Positions 31,790 to 42,238 of a DNA stretch of 64,000 bases are shown here, piece after piece (the stretch's first letter is position 1; each line of letters starts with the position of its first letter). The stretch spans positions 1 through 64,000 of the forward strand of contig MCFE01000017.1 of NCBI GenBank assembly GCA_002104905.1, read 5' to 3'. The notes below the pieces were generated by a model, which searched no databases, had not been told where the DNA came from, and was given only the letters and a program-made list of their open reading frames with translations. The position numbers and the translations under genes were made by a program. The stretch comes from Basidiobolus meristosporus CBS 931.73 (taxonomy: Eukaryota > Basidiobolomycota > Basidiobolomycetes > Basidiobolales > Basidiobolaceae).

Positions 31790-31991
31790 CTAGTTAGAAA
31801 GACAAGGTTAGTGCTACTCGTGGACAATCATGTATTTCGTTGAAAATTGGATGTATGGGTTGGCTGTTGCTGAATGGATTACTCAAGCTACTCTCTTCAG
31901 CAGATGATGTGCAGTGAACGAATCCAAGCATACTCGCCCAAAATAACCACATATGCACTCATGAATTCCCAAGGATATTGAGTATACTCAC
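31790..31991 (-). other. rpl6: Probable 5'-UTR intron of rpl6
   Basis: On the minus strand, CTG/GTGAGTATAC at 31991 and TTTCTAACTAG ending at 31790, nine bases before the ATG. At 202 nt it is much longer than the coding introns in the window (mostly 50-90 nt). No convincing C/D or H/ACA snoRNA boxes were found in it. Confidence 0.6.
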
Positions 31992-32267
31992 CAGTTATGG
32001 AGTATCAACAAAGACCGCTCTTGTGTGGATGGAGGAGAGAGAGAATCAACAAATTTTATGAAAGACATTTATTCCTCCAGTCACTCGGCATCAGAAGTGC
32101 GCATTCTCATCACCAATCAGCAATGATATGATCGAAAAAAAATTGATTTCTCCTGACTGAAAATAGCTGTGGATTTATTAGATTCATTACTGGATTTATG
32201 GGATGTGTACGGATGATATACATTTGACTAGGTTCCATCATTAAATATGCAAGTATCAGCAGGCAGA
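31992..32267. promoter_or_regulatory. Upstream region of rpl6 and 3' flank of bub3
   Basis: On the minus strand this holds the rpl6 promoter with a T run (complement of 32137-32144) and a TGATGAGAATGCG stretch. No firm element identified. Confidence 0.3.
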
Positions 32268-33542
32268 TTAGCGTGGCTTTGGCTTGGTCTCGTTGTTGGT
32301 TACCTGCCTGATGAATATCGAGTCGCTAGGTGTTGATTCCAGCTCGCCTTGTTCGAATGTATAAGACGAGGCAATTGCTAGGAGGGTCCCGTCACAATTG
32401 AATGCCGTGCTGGCGATGGAAGTGGGGTATTTGGAGTATTGCTTGATACGCTTCTTGCTCCACCAGTCCCATATATTAACTGCCCCGTCACCACCTCCCG
32501 AAGCAAAGGTTCCATGACTGCATAAAGGATGTTAGCCGTTGATTCAGGCGCATTAGGACCAACGAAACTTACACCGGGTGAAAGGCTATGGTGTTCACAG
32601 GATAGATATGGTCCACACCATCGATATTTTGCCGGTGGCATTTAAATGCATATTTGTGAGCCTGGGTGTCCGCGGATGGGTCGAAGAATTCGACAGCAAT
32701 TCGGCCTTCAATCGAAGTTGTCACATATCCTGCAAGAGATGTGAGTAACGAAAATGAGGTTCAATGGTCCAAGTAGGGGTATTACCTTCTCCGTTAGGCA
32801 TGCACTTAACGCAGCGCGTGCTCAGCTTCAAAGAGCTCTCGCGTTTTTGCAGAGGAGTGTCGGGTTGGCGGATATCGTGGATATAGATTTGTCGTTCAGA
32901 GAGGCCAGCCACGATCGTGTTGCCTGTCATATCCATGGAAAACACCTTGTGGCCCAGATCGTAACTTCCCACCAGAGCTTTTGAAGACCGTGGGTCCCAG
33001 AGCTTTATGGTTTTGTCCCAAGAGCCGGATACGACCAAATCTAAGAATTTCCGTTAGCGTTTGTGCAGTCAAGGGTAAAAGCACCCTTCTGGCATACTTG
33101 TCTCACTGCAGAATCGAACGCATTTTACCGGCGCCTCGTGGGTACCCAGGGTCATCGTGGCATCATCCTCACAATCCCAACTAAAGTGCGCAACCGGGAT
33201 ATTCGTTAATAAACTTGAAAGCTAAAGGGCAAAGATATCACCATACAGCCTGACACTCTCATCCAAACCTCCAAGCAACACTGTTTTAGGATTAACAAAG
33301 CAGCCATCAAGAATGGGCGTGTTAAAGTCCCGTCTTCTTAATATGACGTTTTCTTGGACATCGTATAGTGTGGCGGTCTGAAACAAAGTCGGGATAAATA
33401 TTTAGGGAATCGCAAGAAAATCACTAGATCGTACCGAGTCCCACGATGTTGTCAAAAGGTGGTGTGGGTGGGTGGGTCCAAACGTAGTGGAAGTAATTCC
33501 ATCCAGTGGGGGATTCTCTATTTGATATTCGGGCTTCAGCAT
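32268..33542 (-). CDS. bub3: Spindle-checkpoint WD40 protein Bub3
   Basis: WD-repeat propeller that binds MELT motifs at kinetochores for the mitotic checkpoint; the closest alternative in the family is Rae1. CDS exons: 33542-33435, 33377-33247, 33180-33098, 33040-32786, 32729-32573, 32517-32268 (327 aa; human Bub3 has 328). Typical blocks are [144 protein letters not shown] and the C-terminal FIRQVT. ATG 33542 fits family length; the frame is open further upstream with another ATG at 33591. Bub3-specific [11 protein letters not shown] supports Bub3 over Rae1. Confidence 0.92.
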
Positions 33543-33875
33543 GGTCTTGCGAAAGGAATCTTTAGAGCAGCCATGGCAATAAGGTTTGGTCATTAATTTG
33601 TGTTGTTTGTTTACATCTTTGATTTGGATCCAATTTGCTGTCACAAATGCAAAATGGTTGCCGATCTGATGCTGACCAAACCAATGTCAGGCTGGAAAAC
33701 GCTCAAAATTTCACATGAATCCTAGCTTCCAAGTCAAAGCACCTGCAACGAAAACTATGTATAGAATCACCAATGCGAATGTTGATGAGCAACTAAATGA
33801 GAAGCCATTTTTATTGTTCATGTCTGTTTGATACATGCGTACGCTTGAGAATTGTCAAAGTTCTAGATAGGCTAT
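33543..33875. other. Intergenic region upstream of bub3
   Basis: 333 bp between the bub3 start and the rpl43 stop, both minus strand. AT-rich; no distinct element recognised. Confidence 0.3.
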
Positions 33876-34232
33876 CTAAGATTCCATCAATTCGCGAAGA
33901 CGACGAACTGTGCTTCTAACGGTAGCGGCAGCAGTAGTGGAAACGGTCCAAGCACCGCCAGCCATAACCTTACGGCAGCCACGGCATTCCCAGATACCAA
34001 CGGATTGGCGCTTCACAGCGTCCTTACCGCAGAAGGTGCAGGTGTATTTTGCGTGTTGAGTGATTTCCATCTTCTTGACTTGCTTACGGAGGGAAGCACC
34101 ATAACGAGTACCGTACTTACCGACGACTCCAACCTTTTTAGTACGCTTGGCCTACAAGTACACGGATGTTAGTCACAGTGCTTTGGATGGATGGTTTCAT
34201 TCCACTTGGGCGATAGGATGAGTACTAACCAT
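33876..34232 (-). CDS. rpl43: 60S ribosomal protein L43 (eL43, L37a)
   Basis: Zinc-ribbon protein of the large ribosomal subunit. CDS exons 34232-34230 (start codon only) and 34151-33876 (92 aa, the usual fungal length). The zinc ribbon is [14 protein letters not shown] and [15 protein letters not shown]; the N-terminus [20 protein letters not shown] is diagnostic. The intron (GTTAGT to GTAG) splits ATG from GCC, an arrangement also known in yeast RPL43 genes. Without the one-codon exon, a Met at codon 30 (34070) would be taken as start and the basic N-terminus lost. Confidence 0.95.
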
Positions 34233-34421
34233 TTCGAAGATGTGCTTGGAAAGGATGCAAAAGAACGACCTACGAACGCAATGGCTCAATTTTGATCTTT
34301 TCCCTGCAGAGTTCCCGAATATGCCGGCAATCTTTTTTTTGAGATCCAAGGGATTTCGTCGATATTTAGGGGAGAGTGGATGCTCGAAATTAGGGGATTG
34401 CTGAACAAATGATGCGATTTA

Positions 34422-35003
34422 TTAAATAAAGCAAACTGTACAATAGCTGGAGTTCGAACGGAAACTCCAACATGCTCGATTTTTGGATGTGCATGACCAA
34501 ACACACAATGACACAACCATCAAACACATCATCACGCCTATGATCAGATATTTGTTGCGCTGCAAAAACGCTATGAATTCGTTGTGACTCTCTCCGGTGA
34601 GCGAGCGACTGGTCCTCGACGGTCGCACTTCCGGTGTTTCGACAATTCCGCGGGGGTGTATACTGCTGACAGTGTAAGGTGGGGTATTCACACCCATTTC
34701 CAAACGAACATCTCTGGTCACGCGAGCTCTTCGACACCTGTATGACTTTGGACGATTGGCACATCTTGGAAGTAGTGAAAGTGTAGGGGTATCTTTTGAA
34801 GGGTATAGAGCAGGAATAGATTGTTTCTTTCGGATATCGGACCCAATCGGGGAATGTCCACCAATTTTGGACCTAGCAAGTTCTGTCGTTTGTTGAGGAT
34901 GAGTGGGTCTCTCCATAAGTTGGTGAAGGTAAGGCTCGGCCCAGAGAGCCGCCACGTATGAAGATAGAGCGAGCAGGACAAGAGGGAGGAGTGCATATCT
35001 CAT
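34422..35003 (-). CDS. Small secreted or single-pass membrane protein, unknown
   Basis: 193 aa, single exon. It begins with a signal-peptide-like stretch (MRYALLPLVLLALSSYVAALW), has a polar, Arg/Pro/Ser-rich lumenal region of about 130 residues, and one transmembrane helix (LIIGVMMCLMVVSLCVW) near residues 153-170 followed by a short Cys/Arg-containing tail. The topology would be type I. No domain recognised. ATG 35003 is the first Met. It sits divergent from the threonyl-tRNA synthetase gene. Codon use and open length make it likely real, but it could be lineage-specific. Confidence 0.55.
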   Translation of the reverse strand: MRYALLPLVLLALSSYVAALWAEPYLHQLMERPTHPQQTTELARSKIGGHSPIGSDIRKKQSIPALYPSKDTPTLSLLPRCANRPKSYRCRRARVTRDVRLEMGVNTPPYTVSSIHPRGIVETPEVRPSRTSRSLTGESHNEFIAFLQRNKYLIIGVMMCLMVVSLCVWSCTSKNRACWSFRSNSSYCTVCFI

Positions 35004-35595
35004 CGTATTGAATGGAGCTAGAATGTAAGCCGCCAGAGTAGTGGCGTGAAAGAAACATTCGTGATATGGCGGCTGAAAAAGACCAGAGTATAATATAGCC
35101 TGAGCACTTGGGAGCCCTCTCTTTGCGGAAATTAAAGGTTGGAAACACTCGGTAGTTAATTAGTTTTCATCAAATTCTCCGGTGTAAATGCAAATAGTTT
35201 ACTCATTGGCATCGGCAACTCCACAACGTCCCTAGCATATATTGGCATCTCCAACGATAAGCACTATATTCCAAGCCATGCCACCACAATAGCTTGCCTA
35301 AATAACTACCCTGATCGAGGTGGTTTTGTGTAATATGATCTAACAGGCATCCTGACTGAAATAGGAGTGGCGGATGTGCCGCTATCGAGTTTCAGCAATC
35401 CAAATCAACATTTTACGATGGATATCCTAAAGCGCCTCATTCTCAGCAGTTAAACCGATCCCAATTTTTGTGAAATGATTTGTCAATCTTTGTACGAGCT
35501 CTGATCTATAGCATTCATTGTACCATATAGAGTAGGTAAAAATTTATATTTCTACTCCACGTCGTTGTTCGAGCTTGTTATTATCTTTCCCCAAC
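35004..35595. promoter_or_regulatory. Divergent region between the small membrane protein and ThrRS genes
   Basis: About 590 bp. The 13-mer TCCACGTCGTTGT occurs at 35556-35568 and again at 35655-35667 inside the putative first ThrRS exon, 99 bp apart. No coding signal between the genes was accepted. Confidence 0.35.
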
Positions 35596-38053
35596 ATGCA
35601 GGCCACAGTGACCAAGCCACAATGGCTTCGTTACGCGCATAGGTGTTCGGTTATTCCACGTCGTTGTACGAAGCCCTGTTATTGTTAAAGCGGTGGAATG
35701 AATGCTAATCGTTATTCCATTTGCAGACATATCTACAAAGTATCTCCAACATCGAGTGAATCTATGGAATATCGAAAAAGAGAAACAAGCGAAGATAACC
35801 CGTGAGCTCTTCGATAAGAAGAAGATAGAAGTCAGCCTTCCTGACGGGAGCGTTAAAACGGTCGATGCTGGGGTGACCACGCCTCTTGATATAGCAGCTG
35901 GTACAGCAGTGCTTTTATATTGAAGGATAAATATGGTTTCCAGAGACTAACCAAGTAGTGCTACCATTGCTTTTCAGGAATCTCTCGTTCCCTCGCTAAG
36001 GATGCCGTGATTGCCAAAGTTAATGAAACCACCCTCTGGGATATGTCAAGGCCGTTGGTGGACAATTGCGCTCTACAAATATGTAAATATGACCCAAATG
36101 ATGAAGATATCCACGATACTTTCTGGCACTCTTCGGCACATTTGTTGGGTTCAGCACTGGAAACGAAGTTTGGCGATAATGTCTTGCTGTGTGATGGACC
36201 CTCTCTCAAAGATCGGGGTTTCTTTTACGAGTTTCTATTGTTGAAAAACTCTTCAATATTGGATCAGCAGTTGGCTGACCCCAAGAGTAATCGGGACAAG
36301 GTTCGAGAACTACTGCAGTCGAAGGATGTAGAGTACCTTGGCGAACAAGATCTCCCTGAAATCGTCAAGTTCATGAATAAAGGGATGTCACAAAAAAGTC
36401 CTTTCGAGCGCCTAGTTGTTGATCGAGCTTTCGCCACCTCCCTCTTTGAAGCCAACCCATTCAAGCTTCATTATATCAACAATGTTCCTGAAGACTCTCC
36501 AATCACCCTTTACAAATGCGGGGACTTTATTGATCTTTGTCGGGGTCCACACGTAGCACATACCGGCCAAATCCGCTCATTCGATCTACTCAAGGCCGCG
36601 TCTGCTCACTGGTTGCCTGAAATGTCAGAGAGTAGCCAGATTCCTCAGGCTCTGAATCGTATCTATGGGATTTCCTTTCAAAACCCCCAAGGTCTCAAAG
36701 CTTGGAGAGAGACCATGGAAGAAGCAAAGAAACGTGATCATCGTGTTATAGGGAAGGCGCAGAGCCTGTTTACATTCCATCCCTGGAGCCCCGGATCTAC
36801 GTTTATGTTACCTCACGGGACTCGTATCGCACACAAACTTGCCAACTTCATACGCCAGGAGTACAATAGATTTGGGTATGATGAAGTCATGAGCCCATTA
36901 ATTTACAAGAAAGAGCTGTGGGAGACTTCTGGTCATTGGGAGAACTACAAAGAAGATATGTTTGTTGTCCAAGGTGGGGCTAGTGAAGCAGCAAGCAGCG
37001 GCCATGGCTGCTGTGGAGATGCTGGAGAAGATACGTTCGGATTGAAACCCATGAATTGTCCAGGCCATTGCCTTATTTTCGATAGCACCGTGAGGTCATA
37101 CCGTGATTTGCCGATTCGTCTCGCCGACTTCAGTCCTCTGCATAGGTAAATAATTGCTGGATAACATAGTTGTCGCACATAAGCCTAGCGATATTAATGG
37201 ATTTTCGATGCAAAGAAACGAAGCCTCTGGTGCGCTATCGGGCCTAACAAGAGTTCGCAAATTCCACCAGGACGATGCCCATATCTTCTGTGCAGATTCG
37301 CAGATATTCTCCGAAATTTCCAACACACTGTCGTTCGTGGAACGAGTCTATTCAATCTTCAAGTTCCCGCATTACGACTACACACTCTCTACTCGCCCCT
37401 CCAACTTTATTGGCGAGGTAGCGGAGTGGGATCGTGCCGAGGATGCGTTGAAGAAGGCTCTGAACGACACCGGCCGTTCTTGGACAATCAAAGAGGGGGA
37501 TGGGGCATTCTACGGACCCAAGATCGACATCATGGTCAGGGATGCTCTGCAGCGTGTTCATCAAACTGCAACTATCCAGTTGGATTTTCAATTGCCTAGA
37601 CGCTTCAATCTACACTACCATGGCGAGGACGAAAAATTGCACACACCAGTGATCATACATCGGGCTATCTTAGGCTCTATAGAACGTATGATGGCCATCC
37701 TGATCGAGCATACATCCGGTAAATGGCCGTTCTGGTTGAGTCCCAGACAGGCGATGGTATGTCCCGTGGGAGGCCCCGAATCGGTGGAGTACGCCAAAAC
37801 GGTCAAGGCGAGACTCTCCGACCCGACCCCAGAAAACCACTTCCATGTTGACGTGAACACCTCGAGAAGCACTCTGAACAAAATGGTCCGTGAAGCCCAG
37901 CTCTCGCAATACAACTTCATCCTCGTTGTCGGAGAAAAGGAGCGCAACGACAACACCGTCACGGTGCGGGCCAGAGATGGGAAAATCTTGGGGGTCAAGT
38001 CGATCGAGGAGGTTCAAGAAATGTTCCACTCGCTGAACATGAATTTTGATTAA
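35596..38053 (+). CDS. Threonyl-tRNA synthetase (ThrRS)
   Basis: Class II synthetase charging tRNA-Thr. CDS exons: 35596-35665 (inferred), 35727-35900, 35978-37145, 37216-38053 (749 aa). The TGS domain (IEVSLPDGSVKTVDAG, LDIAAG-ISRSLAKDAVIAKVN) is followed by the SAD editing domain (FWHSSAHLLGSALE, CGDFIDLCRGPHV) with its HxxxH and Cys. The catalytic core has PMNCPGHCLIF, LADFSPLHR-NEASGALSGLTRVR, FHQDDAHIFC and GDGAFYGPKIDI; the anticodon-binding domain ends it. A Gly/Ala/Ser/Cys-rich insert (about 36976-37038) interrupts the usual short loop before GLKPMNCPGH. The first exon gives a basic N-terminus that could be a mitochondrial presequence; this exon is the weak part of the model. Confidence 0.93.
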
Positions 38054-38335
38054 ATACAATGCATCTATACCATATCCATCCAGAGGTTAACACATGCCTA
38101 TTAAAGTCCATGTCTATTTCAGCCAGACAGCTGGTTCATATGCAGCCCCATTAACATGCTACGCCCCAGCACCATTCATCAAGGTAGTGCCAGGGCCTTT
38201 CGTGTTGTGGAAGAATGTGAAGAAACTTTTATTCGTTCTAAAAGTGAGGGGAAGTGGGGGGGGGAACCTTGAGGAGTGTGGCAAGATTCAACATTATCTT
38301 AAATGGTGTAAAAGTAGCAAAGTCAGGCTCGAGAT
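38054..38335. other. Convergent 3' region between ThrRS and elp1
   Basis: 282 bp; contains a G run (38257-38263). No gene. Confidence 0.3.
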
Positions 38336-41300
38336 TTACATGAATTTCATATTCCAATCTTCAAATAAAAGGACTGGCTTCTCAACCGGGGTAGGTGGTT
38401 CCATCCCTGTTTGCTGTAGAACCAGGATCTCGGCTTGAGAGGGTTGAATGGTGGCCACGAAGATGGTGTCCATGGAAGAATGGATGCTTTGATGCAGCTC
38501 AGACATTCTTCTCTGGATCTCCCGGGCCTTCTCCAAGTGTCCGAATAAGGCCAGATGCTTGACGAGGCTCTTGGATTCGGTTTGGTGGATGTTGAAGCGC
38601 AATATAAGGCGTTTGAGAGAATCCATGAGGTATTCCTCTTCAAAGACACTTCCCTTTTTACCACGGAGACGCTTCTCCTTCTTCTTACGACTCTTGGCGG
38701 TCTTTCCGCTCTTGGAAGAGAACGAGGTGACTCTGGTCGAGGCCTTAGTGTATCTGGAGAATTCACTGGCCATGGAGGTGGTATCGGACATCACATCGAT
38801 GTTGTCCAACATGTCTGAAACGGCTTCAATTTCAGAGGCTTCGAGGGCCTTCTTGGCGCGGATTTCGGCGAGTCTCGTGGTCTGCTTGGTTAGTTGGTCG
38901 TTCATTTCGGAGATGTCCTCATTCAAATGGTTGAATGATTCTACGAGTCCAGGTTTGATGTGGGTTTCGATGAGATCGGATCTGTCGTAAAGGTTGGCGA
39001 TACGTAGGGCTTCGCTCCATAGATTACCATTGGTAAGGGTGTCGACCGCTTCTTCAGGATCCTTCACATAGTCGAGCAGAATCACCGCAGCGTCTTTGCA
39101 GAGTCTCTTGTCCTTCAATTGAGAGGCAAGGCTTCGGCCAAGTGCGGCGATCTCGGACTCGCTGTACTTCAATTGGTGTACCAGAGCGAAAACCTCTTGC
39201 CAGCAGAGAGCGCGTTGATAAGCCTCCAGTGCCTTCTCGAGTTTACCACACATCATGTACGCGATACCGGCTTCTTCGTACTGGGATTTGGTATGCAGGA
39301 AGTCGCCATAGATGTCGAGAACCGCTTGGTGCTTGTCGGCGTCCGCAGTGAACAACTCGAGCGCATACTCGTAAAGGTTGTATTTCTTGACGTACTCGAG
39401 GCAGTCTTCGAAATATTGATTGCCAGCAAGGTTGAGGTTCATCAGTGCCTTTTGGTGGCGTCCAAGATGGTCGTCGATGCGATATCTCTGATAGTATTGC
39501 TCCAGCTGCTGTAGCTCGGTCAAGAAAGGCAAATACTCACGGGGATCCTTCTGAGACTGCTGGGCGACCATCAACACAAGCTCGAAGTCGTACATTCCTA
39601 GGGCAACATCATGCAGTAGATTGACATCCACGAGGAAAATGGTGTATTTGAGGGCCTCCTCGGCAGCGGAGGGATCTTGCTTCTTGATCTCGCGAAGAAG
39701 GGACAATGCCTCCTCTAGCTCCGGTGGGCTCTTCTTCACGTACGTAGTGATGATGGGCTGCATATACTTCTTTGTGTCCAGAGTGTTGAGTTGTGTACGA
39801 ATGGCGTCGCAGATGGTGTTGACCTTGTTGGTGTATTTGCTTTGGTCCTTCTTGTGGGAAGTCTTATCGAAGATTAATGGGTACATCGTCACAGTGACAT
39901 CCTCGTTGCTCAAGCTCGAGAGGAATAGATTGAGATAGTCTACATCCTTGATCTGGGTTACCACCGAACCCACGTTCTCCATGAAAGCGTCGGGAGAGTG
40001 GTCGTACAGAATGTTGAGATCAAGACGATGCTTTCGGCAATCGATGAATGCCGATCTGTAATCCAACCGATCGAGTGACTCTCTGACGGCGGAAAGAACC
40101 ATGGCACGGGGATAGATGGTTTCGAGATTGCCTCTAGGCATTTGCAACACCAAAGACATGCTGGAGGAAATAGCCGTCACTATCTTGGCGCCTCTTTCCA
40201 CCCGGCGAACGGTCTCATCGTACTTCAAGGTGTTCTCACTGGGAACCTTGAAGTCCTCGATGTCAATATTCAGTGGAATGAAGCGAACGATATGCGAAAC
40301 ATTGGTGTAGATCAAGAAATGATCCGTAACATAGAACGAGGTACAGTCAGACGCCAGAAGGGTGCCGTTAACGTAAAGCTTGTTACGCTCACTCTGGGCA
40401 ATCAGTGCCTCGACTGAGGTCTCAGGTGTAGACCCAATGCGAGCGGAGGATATCCATGTACAAGGTTCTGGAAGGGTGGATACTCCAGAAAATGGCATGA
40501 GTTCAAAGTTTCCAGGCTCGCAGTTAAGCTGGTAGATTTCACCATCGACTGACTCAACCAATACGTCCCCATGAACAGAGTTATGATACAGGCGCACGAT
40601 GGACAGATGAGCATCCACACTTTCAATGTTAGTGAGCTGGACTTGTGGCTCACGCTGAACATGCATGAGGATCAATGAATCTTGCTTGCCAATATGGGAT
40701 TGAACACCAACCACCAGCTGGGGTTGGATCCAAGCAATTTGCTTCAAGGTGCCAGCTTGGGTATGTTCCCTCAAATTGAATGAGCCTAATAAGCGAGGAA
40801 CAATTGGCTTGGAGGTTGTTTTGCTGAAGGGTGTTTCATAAAGAGAAATGGCTCCATTGGCATTCAGAGTGGCAAAGTCGTTAACTTGAGCTCCGGTGCA
40901 GAAACTGACATTCGAAACAGGATATTCGGCCTCTACTTCGAATGCACTCATAGGAGGAGGTACATTGAAGTACTTAAATGGTGTCAATAGCAGAGTTGTG
41001 CCGTCTATAACTCCGGCCATTCCTGCTTCATTCGCGGAAGCACCGCCGCTAACGAAGTGGTCCCAGCAATAGTTGTATTGATGATAATGACCGGCGCGGG
41101 TAAACATATGCAACCTAAGAGTAGATTCAATATCCCAAGAGGCTTGTACGATCGGGCCTTCGTTAGCATCAACGCTAATCTCCTGTTTCAGGTACCAGTG
41201 GTAGTTGTTCATGGTCCACAGCTGGATGCATGACTTGTTAACAGCGCGATTCTCATTCTCAAGCCAAACAGCTAGAACACTAGAGTCAGCATTCCAGAAG

Positions 41301-42238
41301 ATATCGACGATTTTGGCATCCTTTTCGCGCAGAGAAAACTCTCCATGTCTCAGGCCGTTTCGCTCGAAAAAGACAATGTCGTGCTTGTGTGGCAGAAGCT
41401 GACTACTGGCGATGAGGTTTCCCGAGGGCTTCCAAGAGCAGACGTGCTCCAGCTTGTCTACGGGCTCGGATGTATTCTGGAGTACACCCTCACGGCTGTA
41501 CATACGAAGGATACGGATTCCTTTGTTTCTGTCAATGATAGAAATCACAAAGAAGTTACCGTCCCCTCTCCAGGAGACTCTAGGTCTGAAATCGTCACCC
41601 TCGGAAAGTGTGAAGGCGGAAGTATCGGTACGCTTTAAAGCAGCTTGCTTTCCCTCCGAGCCGTGGAACTGGGTCTCCTTCTTTCCCCAACCAACATTAA
41701 CTTGAGCATCCTCACCTGCGTCTTCCGAGTGGATGGAGTGCTCACCAAGGACGTCAAAGTCCTTAGTCATTAAAAGGAAAGTATCTTTTCCGGTGATAAA
41801 AAGTACTAATTCCTCGTCTGGACTCCATTCCATGGCGCATATGCCTACTTCTATGGATCCAACACATTCTACCATTTCTTCCGACGAGCCATCTCTTCTG
41901 ATTAAATAAATGTCGCCAGTACTTAAAGCTACGCATACAGCCTGCAACTCAAGGAGGAAACGGATTCCAACCACACTCTCGGGGACGGTGTTCACCTCCT
42001 CATTATAATTCTCTCCGAGTGGGAACGAGGCCAGTTCAGTCAGACCAGGTTCTTCCCAACCTTCTTTTTCAGACAAAAGTAATACTTTAACCTCGTTATC
42101 GAGCTCTGACTGGTGCGCAACATAAGTATCACGCTCTACCGAGTCAAAGCATGCTTGTACCGAACGTAAATATGACTCAGAAGGGAGGGAAACCGGTAGT
42201 GAGTGTGCGACTTTGTTCGCGAGTATGAGGTTCTTCAT
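38336..42238 (-). CDS. elp1: Elongator complex subunit 1 (Elp1/Iki3)
   Basis: Scaffold of the Elongator complex that modifies wobble U34 of tRNAs (mcm5/ncm5). 1,300 aa in one exon. The start is taken at MKNLILANK (42238) because it aligns with the family N-terminus; the frame is open upstream only by non-ATG codons. The N-terminal WD40 propellers contain the Elp1 hallmark VNVGWGKKETQFHGSEGKQA and the region RPRVSWRGDGNFFVISI. A helical TPR-like C-terminal half follows (YMMCGKLEKALEAYQRALCWQE). The basic tRNA-binding and dimerisation end carries KSRKKKEKRLRGKKGSVFEEEYL. It shares a 282-bp divergent promoter with dnmt2. The absence of introns contrasts with neighbours. Confidence 0.97.
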   Translation of the reverse strand: MKNLILANKVAHSLPVSLPSESYLRSVQACFDSVERDTYVAHQSELDNEVKVLLLSEKEGWEEPGLTELASFPLGENYNEEVNTVPESVVGIRFLLELQAVCVALSTGDIYLIRRDGSSEEMVECVGSIEVGICAMEWSPDEELVLFITGKDTFLLMTKDFDVLGEHSIHSEDAGEDAQVNVGWGKKETQFHGSEGKQAALKRTDTSAFTLSEGDDFRPRVSWRGDGNFFVISIIDRNKGIRILRMYSREGVLQNTSEPVDKLEHVCSWKPSGNLIASSQLLPHKHDIVFFERNGLRHGEFSLREKDAKIVDIFWNADSSVLAVWLENENRAVNKSCIQLWTMNNYHWYLKQEISVDANEGPIVQASWDIESTLRLHMFTRAGHYHQYNYCWDHFVSGGASANEAGMAGVIDGTTLLLTPFKYFNVPPPMSAFEVEAEYPVSNVSFCTGAQVNDFATLNANGAISLYETPFSKTTSKPIVPRLLGSFNLREHTQAGTLKQIAWIQPQLVVGVQSHIGKQDSLILMHVQREPQVQLTNIESVDAHLSIVRLYHNSVHGDVLVESVDGEIYQLNCEPGNFELMPFSGVSTLPEPCTWISSARIGSTPETSVEALIAQSERNKLYVNGTLLASDCTSFYVTDHFLIYTNVSHIVRFIPLNIDIEDFKVPSENTLKYDETVRRVERGAKIVTAISSSMSLVLQMPRGNLETIYPRAMVLSAVRESLDRLDYRSAFIDCRKHRLDLNILYDHSPDAFMENVGSVVTQIKDVDYLNLFLSSLSNEDVTVTMYPLIFDKTSHKKDQSKYTNKVNTICDAIRTQLNTLDTKKYMQPIITTYVKKSPPELEEALSLLREIKKQDPSAAEEALKYTIFLVDVNLLHDVALGMYDFELVLMVAQQSQKDPREYLPFLTELQQLEQYYQRYRIDDHLGRHQKALMNLNLAGNQYFEDCLEYVKKYNLYEYALELFTADADKHQAVLDIYGDFLHTKSQYEEAGIAYMMCGKLEKALEAYQRALCWQEVFALVHQLKYSESEIAALGRSLASQLKDKRLCKDAAVILLDYVKDPEEAVDTLTNGNLWSEALRIANLYDRSDLIETHIKPGLVESFNHLNEDISEMNDQLTKQTTRLAEIRAKKALEASEIEAVSDMLDNIDVMSDTTSMASEFSRYTKASTRVTSFSSKSGKTAKSRKKKEKRLRGKKGSVFEEEYLMDSLKRLILRFNIHQTESKSLVKHLALFGHLEKAREIQRRMSELHQSIHSSMDTIFVATIQPSQAEILVLQQTGMEPPTPVEKPVLLFEDWNMKFM

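Noticed and set aside
31790-31991. snoRNA inside the rpl6 leader intron
   Set aside because: No properly spaced C (RTGATGA) and D (CTGA) boxes on the coding strand, and no H/ACA signature.
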